Shown in pieces: positions 1-14,610 of a DNA stretch of 64,000 nt (position 1 is its first letter; every line of letters begins with the position of its first letter). The stretch is taken from positions 23,036,685-23,100,684 of the forward strand of contig JAVLUZ010000154.1 in NCBI GenBank assembly GCA_036768485.1, given 5' to 3'. The DNA comes from Mermis nigrescens (Eukaryota; Nematoda; Enoplea; Mermithida; Mermithidae). Both the position numbers and the translations under genes were made by a program. Under the pieces are notes generated by a model. It ran no database searches. It worked only from the letters and a program-made list of their open reading frames with translations, and was not told where the DNA came from.

Positions 1-392
1 AATCACTGTCAGATGATATTGAGCTATCAAACATTTTCTGCATGATTTTTGGGTTCAAAAGCAGCGAAGATGTTAAAATTTTTTCGGCGCATCGCGCCGA
101 CTAGTACATTTCTGTTTTGTTTACCCATAAAATACCTGGAATGAAATTAAATGATCTGTAAAGTCATAGTTTTCGATGATTCTTATATTTCTTACATACA
201 AAAGTAATGAAACTAGACAGAATGGGACAAAAAAGTAAAAAATGCAGTTTTCAACATAAAAACATTTTACATATGCTGGATATTTTAAGCATTTTTCATA
301 TCTGACTTGCAAAAAAGGCTAGAACTCTAAATTTAGTGGTCCCAAATTTTAGGATTTCACCCTCCCCTGATCTTTCGACCTTGGGAAGCTAT
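1..392 (-). repeat. Repeat family R, partial copy cut by the window edge
   Basis: The stretch matches 1153-1547 and, inverted, 56361-57357. It ends in CCTTGGGAAGCTATG, the R-family terminus (CATAG..TTCCCAAGG on the other strand). It carries the GC hairpin motif near position 90 in otherwise AT-rich DNA. R copies elsewhere have 8-bp target duplications, so it is probably a non-autonomous DNA transposon. Its other end lies outside the window. Confidence 0.7.
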
Positions 393-838
393 GATGTACT
401 TTGCATAATTTTTTGAATTGCTGTCGAAAAGATAACCTATCCGGCCATTCATCCAGAAATATAGTGCAGCATTGGAGTCAAGCCTAAAAAAGTAGGACAT
501 TTCAACTTCCACTAGTGATTTTTTTGGATTTCTAAAGTCTAATACAATGCAAGCCGATAGCCCCTTCAGATCTGTTCTCACTTTATTTGGCGTATTTTTT
601 ATCTTATCTCACATGTATAGCCCAAATTTATTGTCTACATGACTCCTGACTTGATACTGATGCCTACTATTGGACACAATAATTTGCATGTTAATCAAGT
701 ACCATTTTTAACCTTTAATGCACTGGAATCTCTCATATTTTTTTCAAGTTTCGCATATATTTTGCTTTTTTCGTCAGTCTTTTTTAAAACCTCCCGTGTG
801 TCCAAAGTTTCCAATATGAATGCTAACAAGCTTACACA
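393..838. other. Unassigned AT-rich sequence
   Basis: I see no coding potential beyond short chance frames, no terminal repeats and no second copy in the window. Confidence 0.5.
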
Positions 839-1085
839 TACATAACCGGAGGAATGGTGATTCCCCTAATCTACGAGTAAGTTAGTTGTACTCCATTTTT
901 GGAAAACAAACTTGTGTTTTTGGCCGTTTTTGAGTCTTTTTGACCGAAAATTCGATGTCATTCACTACCCCAACCCTCCCTAAAAATGGCCCGGGACCCC
1001 CACCAAAACGTCGAGCCGTTATGTCTGCTAAAAAGGCTCTAGCCTACCAAGAACGTGCAGATATTATGAGTGTCACAAGTTACTC
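839..1085. repeat. Dispersed repeat fragment
   Basis: It resembles 39590-39760: both have the run GGCCGTTTTTG or similar, then CCGAAAATTCG and a CCCTAAAAATGGCC-like block. In both places it lies next to R-family sequence, so it may be an internal part of longer R copies. Confidence 0.4.
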
Positions 1086-1547
1086 CAAACCACACATCCC
1101 CATAGGAGGGGGTGAGGGAGGCATTACCCCTACCTCAGCGTCAAAGACTCGAATCACTGTCAGACGATTTTGAACTACCTATCAAACATTTTCTGCACGA
1201 TTTTTCGGAACGAAAGTAGCATGGATGTTAAATTTTTTTCGGCGCTTCGCGCCAACTAGTGCATTTCTGTTTTGTTTACCCATAAAATGTCTCGAATGAA
1301 GTTAAACTGATCTGAAAAGTCACAATTTTCGATGAATTTTAATATTTTTTACTTACAAAATTGACCAAAAGAGTCAGAATTCGATAAAAATCACTAAAAA
1401 TGCAGCTTTCCACATTAAAACATTTTACATGTATTATATATTCTAAGCATTTTTCATATTTGACCTGCACAAAAGGCTAGAACTCTAAATGTAGTGGTCC
1501 CAAATTTTGGGATTTCATCCTCCCTGAACTTTCGACCTTGGGAAATC
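1086..1547 (-). mobile_element. Repeat family R, second copy
   Basis: It starts with CACACATCCCCATAGG and ends near CGACCTTGGGAAAT, the two R-family ends. The interior aligns with 1-388 throughout (AAACATTTTCTGCA, the GC hairpin near 1231, TTTACCCATAAAAT). No clear target duplication is visible here. Confidence 0.65.
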
Positions 1548-1993
1548 ATTCTCTTAATTAAGAGGTAACTTGGGTTGGGCACGCTGGTGAAACATGGGTG
1601 CACCAAATTGTGCATGCATAGAGTAGATATAGCCTGGCATTCGTTAAAAGACTGACTTGTTATGTCAAATTGGGGAAAAATGTAATACAAAATAGCGGAT
1701 AAAAGAACTCCTTTTTCCCAAGTCACCCCAGATGAAGGCATTTCTGTACAGTTGAAGTTATCACCTTGCCACAATTTAAAGAGAGGCCCTTATCAATAGG
1801 AACGGATGTAGACCAAAAAATTGAAGAGCAAATCACCTACGTAAAGTGCAAAAGTATCAGTAGAGATCCGATAATGTATGTTAGTTCTTGAATAATTAGC
1901 TTTTCGTGTGCGATCAACTGTTCGAGTAAAATAGCTCAAGCATTTTGTTTTCATTACCATGATGAATTATAATTAATAATTGATTATATCGTG
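1548..1993. other. Unassigned sequence
   Basis: It holds a small palindrome (TCTTAATTAAGA near 1552) and no recognisable gene or repeat. Confidence 0.4.
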
Positions 1994-2238
1994 CCCTTAG
2001 TGCTAAAATGTATCATCTCAATTTTTTTCATTTTCGAGTATTCCGTGCTATTGTTGCTATGGGAAGGTTATTTATTATTGCTAAAATGTTCCATGTCCAG
2101 TCTATGATATATTATATCACAGACTGTTCACAGACTGGACATGGAACATTTTAGCTAATGAATAACCTTTCCATGGCAACAATAGCATGGATAACTCGAA
2201 AATGAAAAAATGGAGATAGTACATTTTAGCACTAAGGG
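1994..2238. mobile_element. Foldback (long inverted-repeat) element
   Basis: It starts CCCTTAGTGCTAAAATGTA and ends with the complement. Two arms of about 105-110 bp (1994-2103 and 2132-2238) pair almost throughout, around a short AT-rich centre. It abuts the (TA)n tract on the right. The shape is that of a foldback MITE; the superfamily is not clear. Confidence 0.75.
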
Positions 2239-2246
2239 AGTATATA

Positions 2247-4979
<2,733 letters not shown>

Positions 4980-5473
4980 ATTACAATAAAATATGCATTT
5001 TTAGGAAAAGCACCTTCAGTCGAACAATTCCGTCTCAAACAGAGATATAATCGAGCATGTTAACATTGAAATCTCACATCATTGTACAGTTAATTTCTTA
5101 AAATCAACAATGTTTCGTTAGCCTAATAGAAAACAGGCCAATTTAAATCTAATGAACTCTGGAAAACAATGCCTGACGAACAAACGTGCTCAAATTTTAC
5201 GAAATCTAGCCACCGATTGGAATCATAAAAATTCAAAAGACAGTCAGTTAATTGGACATAAATGTCGTATGACGTTGATAATGATGATGATGACAATAGA
5301 AAAAATAATAATAATAATAATATAATACTAATAATAGCAATAATAGTAATAAGTACGACAACAACAACAACAATCATAATAATACTAATAATAATAATAA
5401 AATAATAGTTATTATAATAATAACATAAAAGAGTGTTAATTTTTTCTAAATTAATATATAGAAAGCTGATGAA
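4980..5473. repeat. Spacer with an AAT-rich low-complexity tract
   Basis: The region 5281-5405 is dominated by ATA/AAT triplets. It lies immediately 3' of the zinc-finger gene's stop codon (minus strand), so part may be its 3' untranslated region. I see no canonical polyadenylation hexamer that I would defend. Confidence 0.5.
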
Positions 5474-5659
5474 CTAGAAAATTACTGCATTTAGCTCATT
5501 GCTTTCCAACACACGATTCGGCTCCCTTTTCTTTATACAACGATTAGATGTAAAAGCTTCTTCATACTTCATGTGTAACTCCAGCGATTCTTCACTGGGA
5601 GCCAAGGCCTTACAAATAGTGCACACAAACAAGGTATGGCCAGCCGCAGTGTAATGTGC
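5474..5659 (-). CDS. Terminal exon of the C2H2 zinc-finger gene
   Basis: The exon opens after the acceptor TTATTAG and reads AHYTAAGH, then a finger-like block FVCTICKALAPSEESLELH, then a basic tail ending in VIF and TAG (61 residues). Joined in phase 0 to the exon ending at 10075, its first eight residues complete a broken finger: CIYC plus 12 residues, then H-x5-H. That match of phase and spacing is the main evidence, because the exon is too short to stand out alone. The last finger has only one clear histidine and looks degenerate. The intron between them (5660-10074) carries elements J2, X, E and J. The exon is inferred, not shown by transcript data. Confidence 0.75.
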   Translation of the reverse strand, partial: AHYTAAGHTLFVCTICKALAPSEESLELHMKYEEAFTSNRCIKKREPNRVLESNELNAVIF

Positions 5660-5760
5660 CTAATAAGCAAATAGCATGAATTCGAGTCAACTTTATTAAG
5701 CAAATTTCATCACAAAAAAGAGTGGAAGAAATGCATACAAGCATAGTGTAGGTACGCACG

Positions 5761-6136
5761 CAGTGGCGTAACTTGGGGGACTAGCCCCCCTCAAAATTTT
5801 GAAAGCATGAATATTTTTACAAGGGTCCCCAGAGGAAAAACTAGATTCTTTAAGCGTATCTGAAAAACCGCCAGAATAGATGTTAGCCTACTTTTTGAGC
5901 TAATAAGCCAAAATTTTTGGGGGCTTCGCGCCTTGTCTATTCATATATGTACAACATATCTGTTTAATGTAATTAAAATCAAATTTGATTTTTCAAAATT
6001 TATTTCCTCTCCAATGTGTAGATCTCGTTGAGATAAGCTCAAAAACACCATTATTTTTGCCTATCCATAAGAAATTGTTGAGATATCGAACTTCAACATT
6101 TTTGCCCCCCCAATCAGAAGGCCAGCTACGTCACTG
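5761..6136. mobile_element. hAT-like MITE, family J2
   Basis: It starts CAGTGGCGTAACTTGGGGG and ends GGCCAGCTACGTCACTG, an imperfect TIR of the CAGTGGCGTAGC type. The interior is AT-rich with a GGGCTTCGCGCC hairpin variant near 5921. It lies in the last intron of the zinc-finger gene. I could not match a clean target duplication. Confidence 0.65.
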
Positions 6137-7457
6137 CCGCAAGTATTCTTAGGATGAATACCCTAAGGCCACTTACCTTATTTTAAAAGACATACATACC
6201 AGTTTCATCGAACAAAAGAATAAGAAAGTCAATTTTTTAGATTTTAAAATATGAAACCTTCAGAAAATATAGAATATAATTAACCTCATAGATACCGCAT
6301 TGCAGTAATTTACATGTTTTCAATGAAGTAGTTCCCTACCTCGAATCTATAAAATTAATTCTTTCAAAATAATGTTAAGCACTTGTATTCTAATACTTTC
6401 TAGTAAGTAGAAATTCTTTAACCAACAAGTAATGCTTTTTAAAAGTCTGCGCTGAAATAAATTTATTTGTCAATCACTTTTTAATTTTTTGCACAAAAAC
6501 GTGGAATTTTTTGTACAATCGAAAATTAGCTAAAAACTGCCTATACTTTGAGTACAAATATGTACAAAGATCGCTCCAAAAATCTTTGTACGAACCTAAA
6601 AATCTTTCTCCCGTAAAAATATAAAAACAGTATTGTCAATAGGGATCAGCTGAAGGTCGATTTTTTCCTCCGAACCGGAGCCCTGAGGTGAACTTACAAA
6701 TTTAACATGAACTTGGAATTTTTAAATCATAAATATATAAGCTTCGTGTGTTACATGTAATTTATATACTACTAATGGTTAGTTAAACGTTATATTGAAG
6801 AAATTAGCCTTCATCGTATCGCTAAACATATGTCTGGACTAAATATTAATCATATTAATGCTCAAACTTGAAAGAATTCCTAAACAACCGACATAATAAT
6901 AGTAGAACTAAAGTCTGAGAAGGAAATGAGCTCTGTGTGTGATCTAATATATCTGCTTCCGGAAATTGATAAAACGATTAAATCGCAGATAAATCAGTAA
7001 AGTTAGGTTAGGTCAATGTCAAACTGTCACCAATCAATTCAAACTGACCAAATGCAGCAGTGTCTACTTAATCAAGCTATGCGAACATCAAGGAGAGAAG
7101 ACTAATTGCAAAATAATAATAATATGGGCCTTACCCAAACATGTAAAGGATCGAAATTTAGGTTGCAGGATGGCCATTTGAGGGGGCAGGGGGTTAATGA
7201 CCTCCAATTTTGGGTTAAAAACGGTCAGAAAACACTTACGAATGGCCAAAAAACACCTACAAATGGCCAAAAAAGACATATTTGTCCAAAAACTGGGGTG
7301 GAGGTAAAATTTTTAGCTTTACGGGGTTAGGGGGACGACTAACTTTGAGTGTGGGATTCCCATCTTCCGCTACATGTCTGGCTTTACCAGTCCAATCCAA
7401 TCTGCAGAATGTTCTCGTATGACTGTACTAGCAGTTCGATACAGGCGTTGTTCAGAC

Positions 7458-8068
7458 CAAGGGCGAATTAGAGGGGCGGATCAAGGGGGGACCTATTGAT
7501 CCAAAATAGTTGGCGAGTTAAAGAATGGATACGTAATTTGCAATGATTTTTAGCCGTCATCGATCATAACTTTTCACATTTTTCCGGTGCTTTGCGCCGA
7601 ATAATATCTATTCTTGACATTTATTTATTTTCTTGGCGACCTGGAAGCCATTTTTTGCTCATCGAATAGGTTTAGGAACAATGTCAGCAGCAGAAACAGC
7701 TATTTCAGCATAGTTTTCTTCTATATTTTCGACTTTTCGCGTAAAGTGCAATACAATAAATCAAGCAGTAAATCAAACTTCCAAACCTCCTTCCGCCTGA
7801 ATTTTACAAAAATTATCCATTTCGCGCTAGATTTTCGTTAAAATCAAAGCAATTTAATGATTTTCTCCGCACAAAATCGTCGAAAATTTTAAAATTTTTC
7901 GGAAAAATGTTGCTTCAAAAATAGTTTTATGTAAAAGTAGACAATGTAAAACGTGGGAAAAACGCTAATTCGCGCGTAAAGGGCAAATTTTTGTACCTAT
8001 TTTGGACTGTTTTTGGAAAAGTATGAGTAGGTAGCGCCCCCTCTAGGAAAATCCTAGATCCGCCACTG
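7458..8068. mobile_element. hAT-like MITE, family E
   Basis: It ends AAAATCCTAGATCCGCCACTG; the left end is degenerate (CAAGGGCGAATT..GGGGCGGATC). The interior matches 25569-26179 and, inverted, 36421-37512: TTGGCGA, GCAATGATTTTT, the GC hairpin at 7580, and TTCTTGGCGACCTGGAAGCC. The target duplication is unclear in this copy. Confidence 0.75.
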
Positions 8069-8121
8069 GTTCCACACAATCTTGCTTTGCTAAATTCTAT
8101 CTCTGGAAAGAGTATGTGCAT

Positions 8122-8794
8122 CTACTGGCGTAGCCAGTGCGGAACCATTGGGAAGGGACAAATTCCCCTTGAGAGAATTTTTAATTTTTAGAAATGAAGC
8201 TATGCGGCTATGTAGATCTGAATCGATTTTTTGAGAATAAAATCAAAACAGCGGGCGCTTTGCGCCGATATCCTCTAGTTAGGGCAATTATTTAGATTTG
8301 ATGAGAAGAAAAGCTTTTGTCGCCTAAAAGCTGCAGCGCATGACATGACAACAGTCTGTAAATGATTCGCATCTCATGCGTTTTCAGCATTTTTATAGTC
8401 ATTCTTGCATGGAAATAGAAGAAAACTTTTGCGCTCAGCGCTAATCTTACCTGTTCATTCATTAGCTGGATTCAGAAGCTATATTCGGATAATTTTGTGG
8501 CAATTTCAACGTTACAATTCGACATTTAACTGCAAAATTTGCACAATTTTCTCAGGCTGTGCCCCGGACCCCGCTGGGGAGTGCCTGTGCGCAACTCCAG
8601 ATTCGAGTAGCAAAATTAGCAAAGATAGCAGCAAAAAATTGTGAAAAACTGAAGAATATGGTTTCTTAAATTGTCGTAGGACGATGTGAAAAATTAAAAA
8701 AAACGTTCTTAACTAAGACGCATTTTTATACGGTTTTATTGACTTAAAAAAATTTTCAAAATTCCCCTTGAGAGAAATCCTGGCTAAGCCTATG
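8122..8794. mobile_element. Transposon-like element, family J
   Basis: Its ends are CTACTGGCGTAGCCAG and CTGGCTAAGCCTATG, which are roughly inverted. Both ends also carry the direct block AAATTCCCCTTGAGAGAA (8160 and 8758). The interior has a GC hairpin variant near 8255. No product can be assigned. Confidence 0.5.
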
Positions 8795-9123
8795 TTTACA
8801 CCCACATAAAGTCGGAATAAATGCGCTTGAATGAGACTTTCATCTTCTAGGTATTTGCCTTGAAATTTAGGATACTCTCATACGTTAATCGTTAATAAAA
8901 TACAATTTCACAAATGAAAAGTACATTGAAATTAATTCACACGCCTTAAGCCTACATACTCGTACATATGTCTATATGTGCATACTCACAAAATATGCAA
9001 TCTGTTGATCTTAAAAGTAAAATGATTATAAAAAACCTCCGGCCCCCGGCTGTCGAAGGCTGAAGGACCAGAAAATGGCCGGAGAAGCCAGAGTAGGAGC
9101 TCCGGCCGATCCCTTATTGCCAA

Positions 9124-10065
9124 CTATCTTTACCCAAGGACAGTAAAGCAATATTGAAACAAAATTTTCAAACAAAAAGAACCGATTGTTAGATGTAAAC
9201 AAAAAATTTCGATCCTTGAATGCAAGCAAAAATATTTCAATAATATTTTTCGTCTTTAAAAGTAAATTAAAAGTTTATTAATTTATACTTAAAATTAAAC
9301 TGAATGCTAATTAAAATATATTAAAAGTTGTTTATAGCTTAACGTCTGCCACACATGGACATAGAAGGAGCTGAAAAAGGAGTATTACCTAACCTACCTT
9401 ATCTAAGGTTTTGAAAAATCAGATACTATCAGACGATTTTGAATAAACGAAGGGTGCTGCAAGACAATTTTGAGCTCAGTGAGGAAAAAGCCACAAATTC
9501 TATTTGGAAACGGTAAAAATATCAAAATTTTCGACTTGTGTTGATGAATTTCTGCATTTTTCATCTTTAGCAAGCCGGAAATTAGGTAAACTTCATCAAA
9601 AATGGTCAAAAAATTAAGTTTACCATACAGTTTACCAAACACATGTACAAAATGAACATGAGTTTTTAGGTACCATCTGAGCAAATTGTACAAAAAAACA
9701 ACGACCACAATGCACTGATTATTCCTATATTTCATTTCTCTGGCCACTATTTTGCCCTTGTATGACGTTTACTAAGCGTGCAAAGCAACTAGTCAAATCG
9801 GGGAAACACGGACACATCTACATACGAAGCAGACCAGAGTGAACGGAAATTCAGGTATCTCTCAACAAATCATAAAACTAAATTGGATAACTAGTTTAGC
9901 TATAATGAAATAATTAAGCGCTGTACAACATAATTATGCGAATGTTGTAAGGAAATGGCCAAATGGTAATAAAAAAAGAGAAACAAAGTAGTCCTGAAAA
10001 ATATATTATGATTAAATAAATACCCTTGATTAAAGCCAACACACAATTAGTTTAGCAAAAAGATG
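9124..10065. other. Intronic sequence without recognised features
   Basis: AT-rich sequence between element X and the next zinc-finger exon. Only short chance reading frames are visible. Confidence 0.5.
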
Positions 10066-10074
10066 CTAACTGAC

Positions 10075-11036
10075 CCGAAGGAGCGTTTCGTCGTCGAAAA
10101 TCAGCCAACAATAAATGCAAGTCCACGTCTTACCGCGTATATGGGAATGCTTTAAATGATGTTGCAAAGCTTCGGGATTCAAACACTGCGCCTCACAAAA
10201 AGAGCACAGCATTATAAGCTCGTGTTCAGAAATATTGTGCATGCAATGTTCTGACCGGTTGTTAAAAGTCAAATGGCACTGTCCACACGAAAATTCGACC
10301 TGATCAGCGTTTTTAATGGAATTTAAACCCTTATTTTTCGGCTTTGGCAGTTTATCCAAAGAGCTTTCTCGCTCTTTATTCGGATTAAACCTGCCTATCG
10401 CACCTTTGCTTCTAGTTCTCGATTTCTCCTTAGTCACTACAGATAACTTCTCCATGGAAGACATATTAATTGTCGAATGGCAACTTGTAATGGAATTCTT
10501 AGGCGGCAAAGCTGTACCATCATTGTGTGACAAACTTTGCTCATTTACGCCGCAGTTATTAAAAGGATCCATGGGAACGTTTTTGCATGAAGCGGAGGGA
10601 CCGGAATCGAATAAAGGCGGATTAATTCTCTTGCCCGGCAGAGGATCGCTCGGAACAGAATTCAAAAATTCTACGGTTATCCTACAATTCGTGCCAGGTA
10701 ACACGGCAGCCTGATTGGACAAAATACTTGCTAATGAACAACCTTCGCCAGAAACTATCAAATTGTTAATCGCCTGGTTTACGTACTCCGCTGAGGCCTT
10801 TTCAATGTGAACCGTTGGTTTTGAGACTAAATTAATATTATTAGTCGAATGAATTCGACGTTCTTCAGGAATTTGTGGCCAAAAAGTTATCTTCAATTCC
10901 AGCAGACAATTTCTGCCGTTTTTGGCCTTGATTTCTTCGCGCAGTGTTTGGCGATTTCGCATTTGACGATAATAGTCCATTATTCGATGTAGCTTCGGAT
11001 GTTCTCGTCCGAATCGAAGACTTTTTACGTTTTGTG
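10075..11036 (-). CDS. Large exon of the C2H2 zinc-finger gene
   Basis: The exon has 320 full codons after two leading bases. It begins with a basic segment (NVKSLRFGREHPKLHRIMDYY), then a long Ser/Asn/Pro-rich, probably disordered linker. Two C2H2 fingers follow (FSCGQC..H-x4-H and MLCSFC..H-x4-H), then the first half of a third (WTCIYC..DDETLLR). It stops at CGG before the donor GTCAGT, in phase 0. The half finger is completed by 5474-5659. The proposed acceptor (..CAACGAG) lacks a good pyrimidine tract and is the weakest splice site. The function is inferred only from the fold: probable nuclear DNA- or RNA-binding protein. Confidence 0.85.
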
Positions 11037-11121
11037 CTCGTTGGCTTCTCATCATTTGACACAGTCAATTTTCTATTACACTTTTGACGTGAACGATTTT
11101 TAGACGAGCTGATACCCTTAC
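11037..11121 (-). other. Short intron of the zinc-finger gene
   Basis: An 85-nt intron from the strong donor GTAAGG to an AG acceptor. It is needed to bring the finger of the upstream exon into frame with the downstream exon. An alternative is a frameshift mutation in a single continuous exon. Confidence 0.55.
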
Positions 11122-11218
11122 CAAGCAAAATGGCAGAGCGGTGAGCATAAGCTTCGTGTACTTGCCAAAGACAACTCGTAACTAACTTCTTATTGCACTG
11201 GCGACATTCGTACCGAGG
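11122..11218 (-). CDS. Small exon of the C2H2 zinc-finger gene (one finger)
   Basis: After the acceptor TATATTTAG it encodes PRYECRQC, twelve residues, then HEAYAH: a complete finger with C-x2-C-x12-H-x4-H spacing. It ends at the donor G|GTAAGG in phase 1. Joined to the upstream exon ending HKDKE, it gives HKDKEPRYEC, which looks like a normal inter-finger linker. That join supports a 12.5-kb intron from 11219 to 23755. Confidence 0.85.
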
Positions 11219-11488
11219 CTAAATATAAATTAACAATATACAATAAAAAAATTATCGGAAAAATCGCAGTCGAAAACGATTTTTCAATCAAATCGAAATT
11301 CTGGAAGACATGCGGTGGGTTGAGCATATTTTTTAAATATTTAAAGCTGATATTTTTTTGAATATTTTTTAAATACTTTAAATTCTATTTTTTCCATTTT
11401 AATTTTATTTTTTTATTGTTGTCTATCAGTGATGTCCCGGTGCCGCTTTGTTTGCCGATGCTGGTACCTCCTGTACCGGCGCCGGTGT

Positions 11489-12631
11489 CAAACCTCGAAG
11501 TGTCCGGTAAGTCAAAGTGTCCGGGCATACCTCAAAGTGTCTGGTCGGACACACTGAGGTATCTCAAAACGTCCGGTGCATCTAGCATCACTCTATAATG
11601 TCCAGCTTTTCTTTCTGAATAAATTAGACTAACAGACAAAGAACGAAAGTGAAGGGGTCGTCAATTTCCGTACTAGATAAATAATGTGAATTTTGCGTGA
11701 AATCTAGGGATAAGTCGTTTAAATTTTTGATACAGTGCTTTTTTAACGTTGAAAATTAGCTAGATACATGTGAAACAGCAAACTTTCTACGATTTTTTGT
11801 ACAATCAAGAATTCTGGGGGTCAGCAGCCATTCTGCGGCGAGTACAGCCACTTCAAGAATACGACTGTACCCACTCATACACATGCGAAATTTCTTAAAT
11901 AATTATATCAACATTAGCTAAATAAGCTGCTTAGTCTTTTTTTCATTTTAAAGCATCAAAAAATGCGTTAAAGCGTTGTCAAAGAAAAGCAAAACAATAT
12001 GTCACACAAAGAAAGGTCACTTCCACTTGTACAAAGGTTCGAAATGATGCTTTAAATTAATCAAAAATATAGCTTAATAGTAGTCATTTTTGTCTGGAAC
12101 AAATTTCGTTCATGCATATGTTGCTATTCTCTTCTTGATTTCGGTAACACAATTTTCCAAGTACTATGTATGCATTTTATTGTTCTGCAACCGCCTTTTA
12201 TAGCAATTCGCAGGCTTTTGGTGAGCTGCGTTTAGCAACGTTATGTTCCGCAGCTGAGCGACGATAGCATTCTGCGAGCTGCATTCAGCAGCATTACGTT
12301 CTTCGGAACAAAGTACAACGTTCGAGGAACAAAAGAGCTAGTGCCTAAAATGCTGTCCTAATTTAGAGCTTCTAGGTACTTTGAGAGCATGAAACTGCCC
12401 AGAATGATTTTTGCGTCTCTTGTCTAATGAATATAAAATTTCGTAAACATACTTATTTATGCATACCACTTAATTACATCTGATTCCGTACAACATTGTT
12501 GTGTATCATTCAAAAAAACAAATAACAGACGACCTGGACACTTTGAGGTAAAATCGGACATTTTGAGGTAGATCGAAAATTACCTCAAAGCGTCCGTCGG
12601 ACACTTTGATGCCAGGACACTTTGAGGTATG
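11489..12631. mobile_element. Transposon-like element Q nested in P
   Basis: Its ends carry inverted copies of CATACCTCAAAGTGTCC, with two to four subterminal repeats of AAAGTGTCC at each side (11497-11575; 12530-12625). P sequence resumes on both sides (GCCGGTGT and GCCGGTGC), which brackets the insertion. The exact ends are uncertain by a few bases. Confidence 0.6.
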
Positions 12632-13229
12632 ATGCCGGTGCTAGATAAGCAAACGTTCCTTCAAAGAGACAATTTTGTACTCCTTTTTTACTAGCACACT
12701 ATTTTCTTTGTTAAATATTTCTTCACTGCTTCTAAATCATACTTACAGCTGGGCAAGCATTAAAGTTTCGGCTGGTACCGGAACCCAATTTTTTTGGTTG
12801 GTTGCCTAAGTCAGAGAAGTGGTTGCTACATGACTCCTGCGTGTAAAAATTTATGCATCGAATTTTTAAGATGGTAGTCTTGCTTTCACGCAAAGTCCAT
12901 TCATAATTTCACGCGACGTCGCACTATTTCTCGCGACATAATTTTTAATTAAAAATGGTGTCAAAATTAGTATGATGTAAAAAACTAGGGCTATCGATAA
13001 TTTTCATAGCAATTATGTTTAAAAACTAATTATTTTAGTAAAAATTGACGTTAAATCTTGAAGCGATATTCACCGCCTTTAATATGCTTATTTTTATGCA
13101 ATTTAGTAAGTAAAAATAAAATTTTTACCGAGTTCATCATTTTGATGTCGTAAAATAGTACATTTTCATTTCAAATATAAATCATGCTTGAAATGCACGA
13201 AAATTGTCAAAATTCAGTGCAACTTAAAC

Positions 13230-13600
13230 ATCAATAAGTAATAAAATTAAATGAATCCGGCGCGTAGCGCCGAAAAATTTTGACATTTTACCTTTCTGAA
13301 ACGCTATTTCGCATTACAAAAATTGTCCGGATTCGGCGCGGCCTGAACATCAACAATAATTAAGAAAATAAAATCAATTCGGCGCGAAGCGCCGAGATTT
13401 TGTAATTTAACCTTTGTGAAATGCAATTTTGAATTACAAAAATTGTCCTAATTCGGCGCGGCTTAAGCATCAATAACAAGTAATAAAATTTTATCAATTC
13501 GGCGCAAAGCGCCGAAAAATTTTGAGATTTCACCTTTTTAGAACACAATTTTGCATTACAAAAATTGTCAAAATTCAGCGCGGCTCAAACATCAATAACA
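13230..13600. repeat. Tandem array of about 120-bp units
   Basis: Three units each run through CGGCGCGNAGCGCCG, TTTTGACATTT, CGCATTACAAAAATTGTC, ATTCGGCGCGGC and ATCAATAA. A related unit is at 51000-51200. Each unit carries the GC hairpin, with loop variants GTA, GAA and AAA. Confidence 0.8.
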
Positions 13601-13861
13601 AGTAATGTATGTATAAAAGACTATTGTTTATTTACACATAAAACAGAAGGACAGACAAGTATGTATTTTTAATACATCGATGTGTAGAAGATCACAAAAA
13701 TACATCATGTGCTTTATTATGATCCGACGAATTATTATTATCTCTAAATTAGGCATTACTTACTTAAGTATAATTTATGAATTATGCATTCCTTATGTAC
13801 CGATTTTCAGAGCCCAGTAACCCATTTGATTGCCGGTATTTAAGAATCAGTTGTTAGGATC

Positions 13862-14513
13862 TGAAAATTGATTGCTGCTGAGCTCCAAAAATCGGTTGCT
13901 GCACTCCAAAAATCGATTGCTGAGGCCTAAAAATCGATTGCTATGGTCAAAAAATCAGTTAGTGGGATCCGAAAATCGGTTGCTAGGTCTTTGGGCGCCA
14001 AAAATCAGTTGGTGGGGTCCCAAAATCGGTTGCTGGGGTCTAAGAACCAGCTAGTGGGCTCCAAAAATCGGTTGCTGAGGTCTAAATTCGATTTCTGGGG
14101 TCAAAGATCCACTTAATAAGGTCCAAAAATTGGTTGCTGGGGTCTTGAAATCAGGTCTTAGCCCCAAAAATCGGTTGCTTTGGTCTAAAAATCAATTGCT
14201 GGGGTCCTAAATCAGTTAGTGGGCTCCAAAATTCTCTTAGTTAGGTCTAAAAATCGGTTGCTGAGGTCATAAATCAGTTGATTGGCTTCAAAACTCAGTT
14301 AGTGGGGTCCAAAAATCGCTCGATGGGGTCTAAAAACCAGTTGGTGGGCTCCAAAAATCGGTTGATTGGGTCCTAAATCGGTTACTGGGCTCCAAAAAAT
14401 CGGTTGCTGGGGTCTACAAATTGGTTGCTGGGGTCCTAAATCACTTGGTAGGCTCCAAAAATGGGTTTCTGGGGTCCTAGAACGGTTGCTGGGGTCCAAA
14501 AATCGGTTGCTGG
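13862..14513. repeat. 21-bp minisatellite, first block
   Basis: Degenerate units alternate AAAAATCGGTTGCTGGGGTCT-like and AAAAATCAGTTGGTGGGCTCC-like forms. The array is interrupted at 14514 by a family-A element and resumes at 18359. Confidence 0.85.
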
Positions 14514-14610
14514 CATATGAAGGTGGGCAGCAACAAAATTCTAGGGTGGAGGGGGTTGAGTGTGTGCAGGATTTCTCATAGGTCAAAATAGTCTTAAAAA
14601 TGGTGGTATG

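Larger units (their letters stand above)
6640..9115. mobile_element. hAT-like element X, with nested E and J elements
   Basis: The left end is TAGGGATCAGCTGAAGG and the right end GGAGCTCCGGCCGATCCCTT. Flanks are ATTGTCAA (6632-6639) and ATTGCCAA (9116-9123), a 7/8 target duplication. Subterminal CCGGAG/CCGGCC repeats are present at both ends (6676-6694; 9042-9108). No transposase is recognisable. Two further elements are inserted in it (7458-8068 and 8122-8794). The whole lies in an intron of the zinc-finger gene. Confidence 0.65.

Noticed and set aside
10316..10714. Plus-strand open frame of 132 codons
   Set aside because: It lies antisense to the zinc-finger exon at 10075-11036, which has clear finger motifs, so it is a shadow frame.
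10865..11128. Minus-strand frame continuing the small zinc-finger exon without splicing
   Set aside because: It soon becomes low-complexity and stops, while splicing at the GTAAGG donor joins the finger exon to the frame that holds the next fingers.
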